Shown: positions 23,587 to 34,408 of the stretch, piece after piece
Layout: every line of letters starts with the position of its first letter
How positions within the stretch are numbered: position 1 is the stretch's first letter
DNA from: Ascaphus truei
Taxonomy: Eukaryota > Chordata > Amphibia > Anura > Ascaphidae
Assembly (NCBI GenBank): GCA_036426205.1
Contig: CM071573.1
Location: 39,697,771 to 39,761,770, forward strand
Length of the DNA: 64,000 bases
Direction of reading: 5' to 3'
Position numbers and translations under genes: made by a program
Notes under the pieces: generated by a model
Told to the model about the DNA's origin: nothing
Seen by the model: only the letters and a program-made list of their open reading frames with translations
The model's database searches: none

Positions 23587-23622
23587 GGGCCAGATGAAGA
23601 GTCACCCCTCGAAACGTCGCCC
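23587..23622 (+). ncRNA. Hammerhead-like motif in right arm of foldback A
   Basis: Mirror copy of the left-arm motif: GGGC (23587), CAGATGA (23591-23597), GAAAC (23611-23615), GTC, GCCC (23619-23622). The same core change is present in both arms, so it predates the inverted duplication. Confidence 0.5.
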
Positions 23623-24380
23623 CCCTAGTTGCTTTCCTTTTCTAATTTTTGTGATTTTTTCTTTTCTTTCATGTTTTTTTTCCCATTCTCCTCTTTCCCT
23701 CTCCTCCTACCCCCCTTAATTTTTGATTTTCTCTATGGTGATATTTATTCTTGCATTGGCGTATTGGCTATTGTTGCTATATTTTCAGTTTATTATTAGT
23801 GTCATTAAATTATTCATTTCCCTACACTGGTATTCGCCTATATCTATAGCTGTGAGACAGAGAGTGCTGGTACTATTTTTTGGATTGTTAGTACTTCTGA
23901 AGGGAATTAGGGTCCCTTCCTGTTCCGTGCACCCTGCAACCTTGCTGAGTCATTGTGTCAGAGTGCTGTCTATCACCCCCCCCCTTTCTACAACATAATA
24001 CTATAATCACATAGTAATACCAGTGATGTTTTAACAACTCCAAATCTTAAATTTAAGCATTTAATATACAACATGATGAAATCATTTCTTAAATAAAAAA
24101 AAGTGGTAAACTATGAAAAATTACATTTTAATTTTAAAAATCTTAAAAAAGTATAAACCTAAATTATGCAAAAATATTATATATTAAAAATATGCTAATT
24201 TATAAAGCAGGTGTCACAAGACATAATCAGTTATACCATATATAAAGAGAATGAGTAACCAACCGAGAATAAATATATTAAATCAACTATAATATAGTCA
24301 CTTAGAGACAGTATATGGATAAATTCAGCAGCGGAAGCTTGGAGGAGAGAATGCAAGGCTGAGATATATAATGCATATAT

Positions 24381-24540
24381 CTATACCAGTATGCTGGTAT
24401 CAATGCACTTGTTGAGTCCCATTGGCGTCAAAGTACCTAGACGATAGATCCAGTAGGACTCACGGGTGCAGAGTAATCTTACTGATTTATTAGGGGAGTT
24501 TAGACAACATAATGATACGATATCCCCCTCCATGAATGAC
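24381..24540 (-). pseudogene. PLE GIY-YIG endonuclease C-terminal fragment (- strand)
   Basis: The - strand frame ends LLCTRESYWIYRLGTLTPMG-LN, which aligns with the conserved Glu segment of the PLE endonuclease (LQRESYWTYTL in the remnant at 12781, KREAEWIYKL in the intact copy). The front half of the domain is missing. Confidence 0.8.
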
Positions 24541-26485
24541 ACTTCTTCCGGTTGAAGATTGGTTAGATCTGATAGATGAACCATCCTCTGTGGGTATTAA
24601 ACACACTTCACTCAAACCCAGATCACTGTTTTATCCCTACCAATCAAAGGGATGTTATATTGATACATTCTACACTTTGGTACTCCGTGACTTTGAAAAA
24701 TTATGTGTCGAGTCACCTTATATCAACAGTAACCTTAGTCAAGGTGAAAACAGTGCTCTGGGTGAGCTTAAAAAACTTTATAATTTAGTAATCAGACAGG
24801 CTGATAAGGGCAGGAGCATAGTCCTCCAAAACCGAGAGGACTATGTTTCCAAAGCCCTGTGGTTATTGTCTGATTATAATTCCTACAAAGTTCTCTCCAG
24901 CGATCCCACACATCTGTTTTAATCTGAACTTTGTTTGTTACTTAAGCAAGGTTTAGATGATTTAATGAAAAACAGAAAAACCGGCGCCTCCAAATGGAAT
25001 AAATAAAACTGACCAAATATATAGTCCAAAGGTATATGGAATGGAGTCCCGAAGGGAGTCTTCAATGTAGTCTCATGACGACAAACAAACATAGAAAACA
25101 AAAACAAAAAAGACAAAAGAAAAAGTAATAGTGCAACTAACAAAACAATAGAAACAAACAGACACTGAAAGATTGGCAAAGCAATAATTACAGATTTAAT
25201 GCAATTAAAAAAATATATTAATAAAACAACAAACACATGAGTGTTGGGCTAAAGACACTAATGTTGAGTCATCCGGTAGGAGTAAAATTAAAATCCTACT
25301 ACAGCAGGGTTGAATGATTAAAACCCGTAAAGCAACCGTCCTTAAGTCCAGACCAGAGCCTCTGCAGAGATGGAAAACACCACAGCCTCCAGAAATCCAC
25401 GCTGCCAGGGCAACCACTATTGCCACTCACGCAAACCTTCCAGATAGGTGAGGGGTACCTCGAGAAGGAACCGGGACTGCACGCTGTTGGAGGGTCGCCG
25501 ATGTAAGTAGGATTTTAATTTTACTCTACCGGATGACTCAACTTATTTGTCTTTAGCCCACACTCATGTGTTTGTTGTTTTATTAATATATTTTTTAATT
25601 GCATTAAATCTGTACTTATTTTATTTGCCAATCTTTTCAGTGTCTGTTTGTTTCTATTGGTTTTGTATGTTGCACTATGATCTTTTTTTTGGTCTTTTTT
25701 TTTGTTTTCTTGTTTGTTGTCCGTCTATGAACTACATTGAAGACTCCCTTCGGGACACCATTCCATATACCTTTGGACTATATATTTGGTCAGTTTTATT
25801 TATTCCATTTGGAGGCGCCGGTTTTTCTGTTTTGCACTATTTGTATTGGTTGTGTACACCTTTTTCCTAGGCAGCCCCCACTTTAAGTTTAAAGTGTACT
25901 TATTGTATGTTGGTCACTTACAGTGTCACTATTTTATATTCCTGCATTAGCGCTGATTTCACTGCTCTTCCTTTTAGATGATTTAATACTGAATAAAGAT
26001 GAATTTAGATTTATTTATATCTCTAATCCACGCATTCCTATATTTTATAATCTACCGAAGGTGCACAGAGCCTTGTTAACCCGCCAGGTAGACCCATCAT
26101 ATCTGGGGGTGGAGCAATGACGTCGAGAGTGTCCAGATATGTCGACCACTTTTTACAGCCTTATGTGGGTCCAACTTCGGTCATATCTTAGAGACACTAC
26201 TCCATGTCATGGACTCCATCTCTCCATTAAGTAGAAATCTACATTTAGATGGGCCACCTGTGATGTGCAATCTCTGTACACATGCATTAAGCATGTTAAG
26301 GGTCTCAACGCAATTGAGCACTTTCTGAAAGCTGATAACCTCTGTTACCAGCTCAGTGTACATTTGTACTATCTATCATTCAATTATATATGGAATAATA
26401 ATTATTCCTGTTCGGTGACACCTTTATATCTCCAGACTTGTGGCATGGCCATGGGTACCAGGTTCACCCCCACCTATGCAAAGTT
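24541..26485 (+). pseudogene. Penelope-like reverse transcriptase remnant, split by foldback insertion B
   Basis: The first part (24541-24951) has LYNLVIRQADKGRSIVLQNR and LLSDYNSYKVLSSDPT, matching the PLE segment before the RT fingers. The frame is then split by insertion B (24967-25972). It resumes with DEFRFIYISNPRIPIFYNLP (as in YTLPKIHK of the intact copy). The RT palm follows in broken frames, ending GMAMGTRFTPTYAKF. Sequence then runs straight into a hammerhead-like motif, with the catalytic DD and the endonuclease deleted. Confidence 0.85.
24967..25972. mobile_element. Foldback insertion B with 15-bp target duplication
   Basis: A 1006-bp insertion flanked by TTTAGATGATTTAAT at 24952-24966 and 25973-25987. 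The arms, 24969-25310 and 25507-25833, are inverted repeats that start CCGGCGCCTCC and end AGTAGGATTTTAATTTTACT-like. About 140 bp of unpaired tail precedes the second target copy. Same plan and size class as insertion A, but different sequence. It interrupts a PLE reverse transcriptase, so it is younger than that PLE. Confidence 0.78.
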
Positions 26486-26522
26486 TGAAAAAGCGCCTCC
26501 ACGGCGAGAAACACGTCAGAGG
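26484..26522 (+). ncRNA. Hammerhead-like motif fused to truncated PLE RT
   Basis: TTGAAAA, stem II CGCC and GGCG with a 5-nt loop, GAAAC (26508-26512), ACGTC, AGAGG. Stem I is lost at the deletion junction. The downstream sequence resembles that after the motif at 48600 (shared CGTCAGAGGAC and TTGCCTCCAGCC / CTGCCTCCAGCC). Confidence 0.45.
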
Positions 26523-27152
26523 ACCTCACCCTGTGTGCTGATTTTTGTGGCCAGTATGCCTAATAAATAAGAGATTTTAATTTTGCCTCCAGCCATGCCT
26601 ATTTTTGCTGTGCTCTATTTTATTTCTATTTCTCTCATCCCACCCTGGGATGGAAGCACGCATACCGAACCAGAGCTGCTCAACTCCTACAGTATAGGCT
26701 GCACATGTGAGTATTATCACTTACTTCCGACCTGCAGCAGTTATATTCTTTGCCAGTGTTGTCACGGGACTCCACTCACCGTCAGCAGGCCGGGGTTTAT
26801 ACTCATACACCCGCTGTGGGGTGCTCCGTGTGCTGTGGAGCCCATTCTGGGGTGATGGATCAGCTGCATTCCCTTGAGTTATCATCTTCTACTGATTCAG
26901 CTGAGGTGGTTACCACAATGTTCCACACATACTGAGCTTAGTGAATGGATTTCTATTGCCAATGATTTATGATTACGGGTACTGGTTCACATCTTTATGC
27001 TACACATTGCTGTCATCAGCACTTATTGCCTAATTGGACTTTCATATACTGTACATGTAGGTGTTTGAAGCACCGAATCAGGGATTTTTCCCTATTTGTT
27101 TGTGACATCAAATGAGTTAACATCAGTTGATTGTCTATATTGTGCTTCTTAT
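26523..27152. repeat. PLE-associated 3' region related to 48640-48990
   Basis: Shares CCTCCAGCC, CTATTTTTGCT and further words with the region after the 48600 motif, then becomes unassigned up to the LTR at 27153. No gene is evident. Confidence 0.4.
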
Positions 27153-27760
27153 TGTCAGGATTGGGCTTAGGCTCTCCCCGTGACTTACCTCACGACGTCA
27201 CGAGTGATGCCTGTCAGATGCAACCTGCGCGCAGACGCCGGGCTGCTAGGAAGGGAAACACCGAAGGACGGTCTCCAGGCTCCATTCCCGTGACGACATG
27301 GGTGGCGCATGCTAGCAATACCCAGACGCCGCACAGACACTGGCAAGCAAGGTTTTAATTCACTCAACTATTCCATAGCTGCTACTCACTCATCCCTGTC
27401 TATCAGTACACAATATACCTGTGATTACTTATTGCTCACAGCTCCGTGCTGCTTCTCCATTGGCTGCTTGTTCCTTATAGGTTCAGCCAGTCTTCTTGCA
27501 AACTGGCTGAGCATAAACTCTGTCCTAGTGAATTGTGCTTACCTCTAGCTTCTTGCGGCCCTGCCTTTGTCTTGTTTACTTCTTGTATTTTTGACCTCAG
27601 CTTGCACCCAGACTCCTTCTCTGACACCTGGACCACAGCTACTGACCCAGCTACACGACTACCACTCTGCACTCCGGTCGTGGCTACTCGGTTGTAGGTC
27701 GGTGGCTACTGACATCCCCACCTCAGCCTCGTGGTCCCGCCTTGTTTGTGGTGAGCACAC
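27153..27760 (+). repeat. 5' LTR of Ty3/gypsy copy 2
   Basis: Starts TGTCAGGATTGGGC and ends GGTGAGCACAC. It differs from the 3' LTR by block indels: about 60 bp including GGCTGAGCATAAAC is kept here and lost there, and a block near 27620 is absent here. The element is therefore not recent. No clear tRNA primer site follows. Confidence 0.85.
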
Positions 27761-27785
27761 GTTATGTATGCTCAGCCCCACAAAC

Positions 27786-28735
27786 ATGGACCCTGCTGAG
27801 GTGGGCCGACTTTTGCACACCCATGCCAACATGTTTGATAAGCTGGAAAAGTAATTGGCACAAAATGACCAATGTATGGAGCAACTCCACCGCTCGTTTC
27901 AAGCCATTACTGACCAGACCCAAGGTGTCCCGTCTCACTCTGCACCCCCAGCGACTCCTGTCCCAGCACCTATTCCAATGACCGCAGCCTCTGAACCACG
28001 ACTACCTACTCCCAACTGCTATGGCGGCGATGCTCGGCGCTATCCTGGCTTTTTGAACCAATGTTCCATTCACTTCAAACTATTACCATCTAGCTTCTGT
28101 CTCAGCGATCTAAGGGGGCGTACATTGTATCCTTGCTAACGGATGAGGGTTTGGCTTGGGCTTCTCCCATCTGGGAGCAGAGGCAGGATCTCACCAGTGA
28201 CATCACACGCTTCACCAAGGAATTTTGCAGGGTATTTGATACACCTGGACGCAAGGTAACTGCCGCCTCTTCCCTTTTGAGTATTTCTCAAGGTAACCAT
28301 CCTGTGGCCCGGTACATGGTCGAATTCCGGACCATAGCCACCGAGACTGGCTGAAACGACGAGGCCTTGACCGCGGCCTTCTGGCAAGGCTTGTCCGAAA
28401 GACTCAAGGGCTAACTTGTGGCACAGGAACACCCCACATAACTACTGGACCTGGTCGCACTTCGTTTCCGGCTGGACCAATGGCTTCAGGAGAGGAGAAC
28501 AGAGAGAAACCGACACCAACAAGGTTCGCAGCCTCTTCTTACGCAATCCACGGGTGTCGTTAACCTTCCTCCCCCGGCTTTCGAGGAGCCTATGCAGCTT
28601 GGAGGTAACAGACCGTCAGCTGGCGAGAAACAGCGCAAACGTAATGCTAGTCTCTGCCTATACTGCGGTAACTCTGGACACCTGGTAATTGCCTGTCCCT
28701 CAAATCAGGAAATGCCAAATCCCAGTGAGAGCCGG
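27786..28735 (+). pseudogene. Ty3/gypsy gag with zinc knuckle (broken)
   Basis: Starts ATGGACCCTGCTGAG (MDPAEVGRLL), just after the LTR. Pieces in several frames include FTKEFCRVFDTPGR and VARYMVEFRTIA, typical of gypsy/sushi gag capsid. A CCHC knuckle, CLYCGNSGHLVIACP, lies at about 28655-28700. An early stop follows the 22nd codon or so and several frameshifts follow. Confidence 0.82.
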
Positions 28736-29565
28736 TAGGGTCACACTGGGAACCGTATCTTCTTCTTCTCCTCCCAAACTTTCTACTAGAATCTTCATTT
28801 CCATCACACTACTCTGGGACAACTTCAGGACCACTACACGTGCCTTCCTGGACTCTGGGTCAGGTGGGAACTTGATCAAGGGTTCGCCGAGAGAAACAAG
28901 ATTCCTTTGATATATAAGAATCCCCCCATAGGCCTGGAGGCCATCGATGGTCGTCCCTTACAACCCGTCTTCATATCCCTTCAAACTATCCCCTTTCAAT
29001 TACATATTGAAGAGAGCCACACCGAGACGATTCATCTGGATGCCATTCATACCCCTTCAGTTGACCTCATTTTGGGACTACCTTGGCTTCAAATACATAA
29101 CCCCCTTATTAACTGGACAGAGGCACTGCCCCTCCAGTGGAGCCCTCAGTGCCTCCAGAATTGCTCGTTCCCTCCCAAGAACCTAGCTGGGGTATCAGTA
29201 CCGGAACAGGTCAATGTCCAGTTGTCTGACATCTACGCAGAATTTCGTGATGTCTTCGACAAAGACTAAGCCGAGGAACTGCCACCCCATCGGACATTCG
29301 ACTGTGCCATCGACCTTGTGCCTGGCGCTATTTCCCTGTGGGGAGGTTCTTATCCATTGTCACCTCCGGAGACCAGGGCCATGAAGGATTACATCCAGGA
29401 AAACTTACAGAGGAGGTTTATTCGCAAGTCTTCATCGCCCACGGGTGCGGGTTTCTTCTTCGTGAAGAAAAAGGATGGATCGCTCAGACTTTGTATCGAT
29501 TACCAGGTACTCAATAAAATCACAATCAAGAATCGATATCCTTTGACAATTCCTGTACTGACTAC
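28736..29565 (+). pseudogene. Ty3/gypsy protease and N-terminal reverse transcriptase (broken)
   Basis: The protease active site AFLDSGSGGNLI is at about 28842-28880, followed by PSVDLILGLPWL. RT begins with the [12 protein letters not shown] region and runs to [19 protein letters not shown] and IKNRYPL before the frame leaves RT near 29560. A stop at about 29267-29269 separates protease from RT. Confidence 0.82.
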
Positions 29566-29619
29566 TGTATATGTGTATGTCTCTTTCATGTTTCGCACTC
29601 CCCCATTCTGTTTCTACTA

Positions 29620-30850
29620 GTAAAGGACAAGGCAGAGCATCGACAGGAGACCATACTTCCTCCAGCATGTATACTCTCAGCTAATACATTTGACTCTTTA
29701 CAAGACATCACACAAGCGCAATCTCATATTCCGGAGGGTCTCAAGGTGCCACAGGGATGCTTATTCACGGCACCATCATTTTGAAGGAAGGTACTGGAAT
29801 GGAGTCATTCATCCAAGAGTTGCGGTCATCCATGTACTAGGAGGATGATTGATCTTTTAGAACGGACTTTATGGTGGCCAGGGATGCGTAAGGACAAAGA
29901 GAATTACATTGCCGCATGTGCTACGTGTGCCTAAAATAAAACCTCCCGTACCAGACCATCAGGCCTGCTTCAACCTCTTCTGATCCCTGATCGCCCATGG
30001 ACTCATCTCTCCATGGATTTCATCGGGGAGCTACCGGTGTCCCAAGGAAGGAATACCATTTTGGTCGTAGTCGACCGCTTCTCAAAACAGGCCCATTTCA
30101 TCCCTCTTAAAGGCCTACCCTCAAGTTATCCCTCTTAAAGGCCCTCAAGTTATCCGAGATCTTTATCAAGGAAATATTCCGCCTTCATGGCGCACCCCCA
30201 AGTCATTGTGTCTGATCGAGGTTCACAATTTAACTCGAAGTTCTGGCAGGCCTTCTGCAAACAACTAGGTGTCTCCCTACACTTTTCTTCCAGCTATCAC
30301 CCCCAGACTAATGGCTAAACAGAGCGGACTAACCAATTACTTGAGCAGTTCATTCGCTGCTTCATTTCTGATGCCCAGGACAACTGGGTAGACATCTTGC
30401 CGTGTGCTGAATTTTCCCATAACCTACGGAATGAGTCAACTCAGGACTCACCATTCTTTTCCAACTTCGGTTTCCATCCCTCAGCGCTTCCCACTGCAGG
30501 ACCTAGATCCGAGGTACCAGCAGTGGATAATAGGATTCTGCATCTTAAAGAATCGTGGAGTAAGATTCAGGTGAACCTCAGAAAGGCAGTCTCGATGCAG
30601 AAGAGGCAGGCCGACCGGCATCACCGTGAAGCACCTATTTTCATTCCAGGACAAAGTATGGCTGTCCACGAAGAATATTCAATTGAAGGCTCCCACTGCA
30701 AAATTGGCACCCAGGTTTATCAGCCCGTTTCCCGTCATCGAGAGGGTCAATCCAGTGGCCTACTGACTGCAGTTGCCAGCATCTTTGAGGATTCCTTCGG
30801 TCTTCCACGCCTCCATTCTCAAACCCTTCTCCACCTAAGCCTCTCCTGAT
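29620..30850 (+). pseudogene. Ty3/gypsy integrase (broken)
   Basis: Enters after the RNase H deletion. It shows the zinc-binding head (about 29800-29935, with stop codons), then the core with [26 protein letters not shown] and [10 protein letters not shown], and [12 protein letters not shown] followed by a stop. A 30-40 bp tandem duplication (CCTCAAGTTATCC twice) lies at 30118-30155. The C-terminal part is frameshifted near 30655. Confidence 0.82.
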
Positions 30851-30864
30851 CAAAGGCCAACATG

Positions 30865-31056
30865 AATTTGAGGTGCAATTGGTTCTGGATTTCAGAATTA
30901 CCAGGGGTAGACTTCACTACCTGGTCCATTGGAGGGGTTTCGGTCCCAAAGAACGCTCATGGATTCCCCACAATCACGTACATGCTCCTAGGCTAATCCA
31001 GGCCTTTCATCTGAGGTACCATTCTAAACAATCCCTGGATGCCCGGAGGTTGCCCC
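30865..31056 (+). pseudogene. Chromodomain of Ty3/gypsy copy 2
   Basis: LHYLVHWRGFGPKERSWIP is a clear chromodomain core, at the C-terminus of integrase as in chromoviruses. It is followed directly by the polypurine tract. Confidence 0.85.
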
Positions 31057-31070
31057 TGAAGGGGGGGTAC

Positions 31071-31733
31071 TGTCAGGATCGGGCATAGGTCCCGCCCCCA
31101 TGACTTCCCTCACGACGTCACGAGTGACGTGCATCAGCCGCAACCTGCACGCAGGTGCCATGCTGCTAGGAAGGGAAACACCGAAGGGACCGTCTCCAGG
31201 GTCCATTCCCGTGATGACATGGGAAATGCACGGCACACGCTTAATACACACAGACGCCGCATGGACACTGGCAAGCAAGGGGTTAATTCACTCAGCTATT
31301 CCACTGCTGCTACTCACTCCGCCCCTGTCTATCAGTACACAGTATACCTGTGGTTACTTATTGCTCACAGCTCCCTGCTGCTTCTCCATTAGCTGCTCTA
31401 GTGAATTGTGCTTACCTCTAGCTTCTTGCGGCCCTGCCTTTGTCTTGTTTACTCTTGTATTTTTGACCTCCAGCTTGCACCCGGACTCCTTCCTTCTCTG
31501 ACCCCTGGGCTAAGGACACGACTATTCTACATTCTATACCCCTGGACTCCAGCACCACACAACGACAATCCAATCTCTCCAATCCTAGACCACGGCAAGT
31601 ACCTCGACCAATCTGGCTTCTCCTACCCTGACCCAGCTACACGACTACCACTCTGCACTCTGGACATGGCTGCTCGGTTGTAGGTCGGTCCCCCCTCAGC
31701 CTCGCGGTCCCGCCTTGTTTGTGGTGAGCACAC
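31071..31733 (+). repeat. 3' LTR of Ty3/gypsy copy 2
   Basis: Starts TGTCAGGATCGGGC right after GAAGGGGGGGTAC and ends GGTGAGCACAC. About 663 bp compared with 608 for the 5' LTR. Confidence 0.85.
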
Positions 31734-31806
31734 TTTACACTTATATAGTGTTAACTTACATAACAGACCTACAATTGTGCACATTTTCATGGGGATCGAG
31801 CGAGAA

Positions 31807-32060
31807 ATACAGGTAGTCCTCGCTATCCAACGCGTCTGCAGCAGTGTCTCCAACTACCACGTCTCACACTGTGCTGTTAATGGATAGCCTTTGCGATAGC
31901 AAACCCCCCCTCCTCCAAAATCATACAGACCGTGGAAGTCTGTGTATCGGACACTCCTCCACAAATGGAGGGAGTGAAGCAGTGTTCAGACGTACGTTTC
32001 GTTGGTTACGCTTTTTCGAGGCTCGGTTATGTCACACATTGTATCTACCATTTGAGGATA
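31807..32060. repeat. Tigger-type DNA transposon end
   Basis: TACAGGTAGTCCTCGCTATC matches the usual TcMar-Tigger terminal repeat, with a TA in front. The opposite terminus is not obvious, so the copy is probably truncated. Confidence 0.5.
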
Positions 32061-32109
32061 TTCGCTTACCCAATGACTTAACTGTGTACACACTTACCTG
32101 CCCTGTTGA

Positions 32110-32595
32110 AGTGTATTAAGAGAGCCTTACATCAAAGAGGACTATATATCCTTTTCCCCTTACCTCCATTTTATTTTAATTCGCTAATCACATAGGATTA
32201 TTCCATACAGAGGACCATTTATTTTATTTGAGGATTTCTCCAATTAAAATTGTTTTTTAACCCAATTTCATATCACATATCATAAGACATACTGTCTCCA
32301 TTAGGTTCTATCCACAAATATTTACATCAGTATCATTAGCCGCCGAGTGCTCCCATTATAGGGGTTCTTCACCTCTGTGTTATTGTTCCAAATTTCCCCT
32401 GGTCGCAGCACCTGTGTCATTGGCAGTAGCGAGGGTCCCCTCCATCCCTTCCCCCCTCCCCTTACCCTGGTTAAACATGGCCGAGGCCTAATATAAAGTG
32501 CTGAAAATACACTGTGAAGAATTACATTGTTTCAGTTGTCACTACTGTACAATAGCCTCAATCGATTTAGTATAAACACAGATCAGAACACATCA
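32110..32595. other. Intergenic stretch, no gene seen
   Basis: No recognisable family or gene. Confidence 0.35.
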
Positions 32596-32599
32596 GTTA

Positions 32600-33330
32600 C
32601 ATAGTAGATAAATTCAACCTATGTTAAATTTAGACGACAGATACTTTATCCTATATCCGTACTTACAGTATATTGATCCAGAGGAAGGCAAACAAAAAAT
32701 CCCAATGACACATTATCCAATGATATCTCATAAGAGGAATAATAAATGCCTTCCTGACTCCAAATAATGGCAATCAGATGTCTCCCCAGATCAACATCCT
32801 TCCCATGTTTATTTATTTGGTATATACCTGTGTATCTTTCCTTTCTAAAAAAAAAATATGTCAATCTTTTTTTTAACAAATCTATTGTATCTGCCATCAC
32901 GGTCTCCATGGGAAATGAATTCCACATTGTAACTGCCCTTACTGTAAAGAACCCTTTCCTTTTGTTGCTGGTGAAATCTCCTTTCCTCCAACCTTAAGGG
33001 ATGACTCAGAGTCATTTGTACTGCCCTTGGGATGAACAGCTCTTTTGAAAGGTCCTTGTAGTGTCCCCAAATATATTGGTATATAGTTATCATATCCCTT
33101 CTTTAGATACCTCTTTTCTAATGTAAACAAATATCATTAGCTAGCCTCTCCTCATGAGTCATATCTTCCATTAACAGATTTGTCAGTACCTATGTATTAC
33201 ATTTTCCCTGTATACCTTTCCTTTCTAAAAAGATGTCCAACCTTTTCTTGAACATATTTATTGTATCTGCCATCACAGTCTCCACGGGTAATGAATTCCA
33301 CATTGGAACTGCCCTTACTGTAAAGAAGAT
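32600..33330. repeat. Dispersed repeat family F2 with partial second copy
   Basis: The sequence TTGATCCAGAGGAAGGCAAA through CTTTCCTCCAACCTTAAGGG is a recognisable interspersed-repeat consensus. Its middle part (CTTTCTAAAAAGATGTCCAA to CTTACTGTAAAGAA) recurs at 33212-33328. Pieces also occur at 34640-34760, 52340-52400 and 52870-52930. Class not determined. Confidence 0.6.
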
Positions 33331-34340
33331 AGAATAAATAAGTAAACCTTGCAAAAAAAGGAATCCCTACACTGAGAAGCTAACAATCTAGGTGCAATAG
33401 CAATATAACTCAATCAATTTATTGTGATCAATCTGTTTTTACAATACCGCTGTGTCTCTTGAGCAGCCGCTGTAGTGAGCTGAACCTCGAAGAAGGATTA
33501 CCCATGCAATTTCAACAAAATTCTTCATTGTGAAAAGAACACTGGGGAGCCTAATGAGAAGAAAAAAGATGTTGCACTGGAAGGATTGTTATTCAGAGTA
33601 AACCGCCTGAGAAATAGCAGTTCCTTACAAAGGCGTGTGTAAAAAATAAACCCAAAACAAAACAACACACTGATTTTCATGTATGAGTAAACATATTAAT
33701 ATGGCTTCTTTGTTTTAAGAGAAGAATGCCCTATTTGGGCCTTTTCTGTGTTCCTTACAGTTATAATTACGGGTAGTTTCTTTTTCCCCTGGGGTCTCGC
33801 TAGGTGAATAACAGCACCTCGGGTGTTCCATTGGCTTTTCTTGACATGGCAGGTCTTGGCGTTTTGGTTTTCCCACCCAGACTCTAATTAGCCCTAATTT
33901 TGTACAAAATGCGTTTTGGTTGGGTAGGAATCCCTTGATTTTTTTTTACAGGGAGGTCTGTTGACCCGCCCTGCCTGACAACACCCTGCTGATCAGCCTG
34001 TATCCTGCACATGGACAAGAGAAAATCCAATCCCCTTTCTCGCCCCTTCACTGCCGTCCCCGGAAAAAGCTTCTGTGTATTGTAGAGCAGTGCAGTATAG
34101 CACAGGTTTGATGCAAGTGAAGAGGAGAATGGATGATCCAAACCTGTTCATGTATGTACATGGGTTGGATGCTCTTATACTTACATTGAATAAATAAAAT
34201 ACAATATACAACGAGAGAGAGAGTCCAACTGCAGTGCACTACCTAAACGTAGTTTGGTCTAAGGTACTTTTGAGGGCGCCATCAGCTTTAATACAAGAGG
34301 TATGTAATAAAGCAAGCTGCATATCTCTAGGATATCTGAT
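33331..34340. other. Intergenic stretch, no gene seen
   Basis: Short frames without recognisable domains. Nothing supported. Confidence 0.35.
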
Positions 34341-34344
34341 TTAT

Positions 34345-34408
34345 TAAACGTTTTGGCTCCCAATGGAACCTTCTTGACAAAGGCTGCATTGGGAGCGGAA
34401 ACGTTGAA
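34345..34408 (+). ncRNA. Hammerhead-like motif within a small palindrome
   Basis: TTC, TTGACAA (34374-34380), GCT and AGC in stem II, GAAAC (34398-34402), GTT, GAA. TTC and GAA form a 3-bp stem I. The left flank (34345-34370) holds an inverted partial copy (AACGTTTTGGCTCCCAATGG), making a local palindrome. Confidence 0.4.

Larger units (their letters stand above)
22837..23988. mobile_element. Foldback insertion A with 16-bp target duplication
   Basis: A 1152-bp insertion flanked by a perfect 16-bp direct repeat TACAACATAATACTAT (22821-22836 and 23989-24004). Its arms, 22841-23337 and 23381-23883, are long imperfect inverted repeats around a 43-bp centre, followed by about 105 bp of unpaired tail. 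Each arm has a hammerhead-like hairpin pointing inward to outward. There is no protein. The long target duplication fits target-primed retroposition better than a cut-and-paste transposon. Confidence 0.78.
22103..24540 (-). mobile_element. Penelope-like element remnant on - strand (endonuclease end to promoter/ribozyme)
   Basis: Reading down the - strand: the end of a GIY-YIG endonuclease (24540-24381), an AT-rich 3' region interrupted by foldback insertion A (22837-23988), a TATATAAA box (22597-22590), then a hammerhead-like hairpin (22560-22528). This is the same order as in the intact PLE. The junction at about 24540 meets a + strand PLE fragment, so two pieces are joined tail to head in inverted orientation. 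Confidence 0.7.
27153..31733 (+). mobile_element. Decayed Ty3/gypsy chromovirus-type LTR retrotransposon, copy 2
   Basis: Two LTRs (27153-27760 and 31071-31733) flank gag, protease, the start of RT, then integrase and a chromodomain. A polypurine tract lies at 31057-31070. A large deletion near 29570-29625 removed the RT catalytic centre and RNase H. Stops and frameshifts occur in gag, protease and integrase. It is related to copy 1 (shared LTR end and chromodomain) but keeps gag and protease, which copy 1 lost. Confidence 0.9.

Noticed and set aside
28136..28432. 98-codon frame on the - strand in gypsy copy 2
   Set aside because: Shadow of gag on the + strand.
33480..33540. CGAAGAAGGATTACCC near 33487 as a further hammerhead
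   Set aside because: No GAAAC box at the right distance and no stem I.
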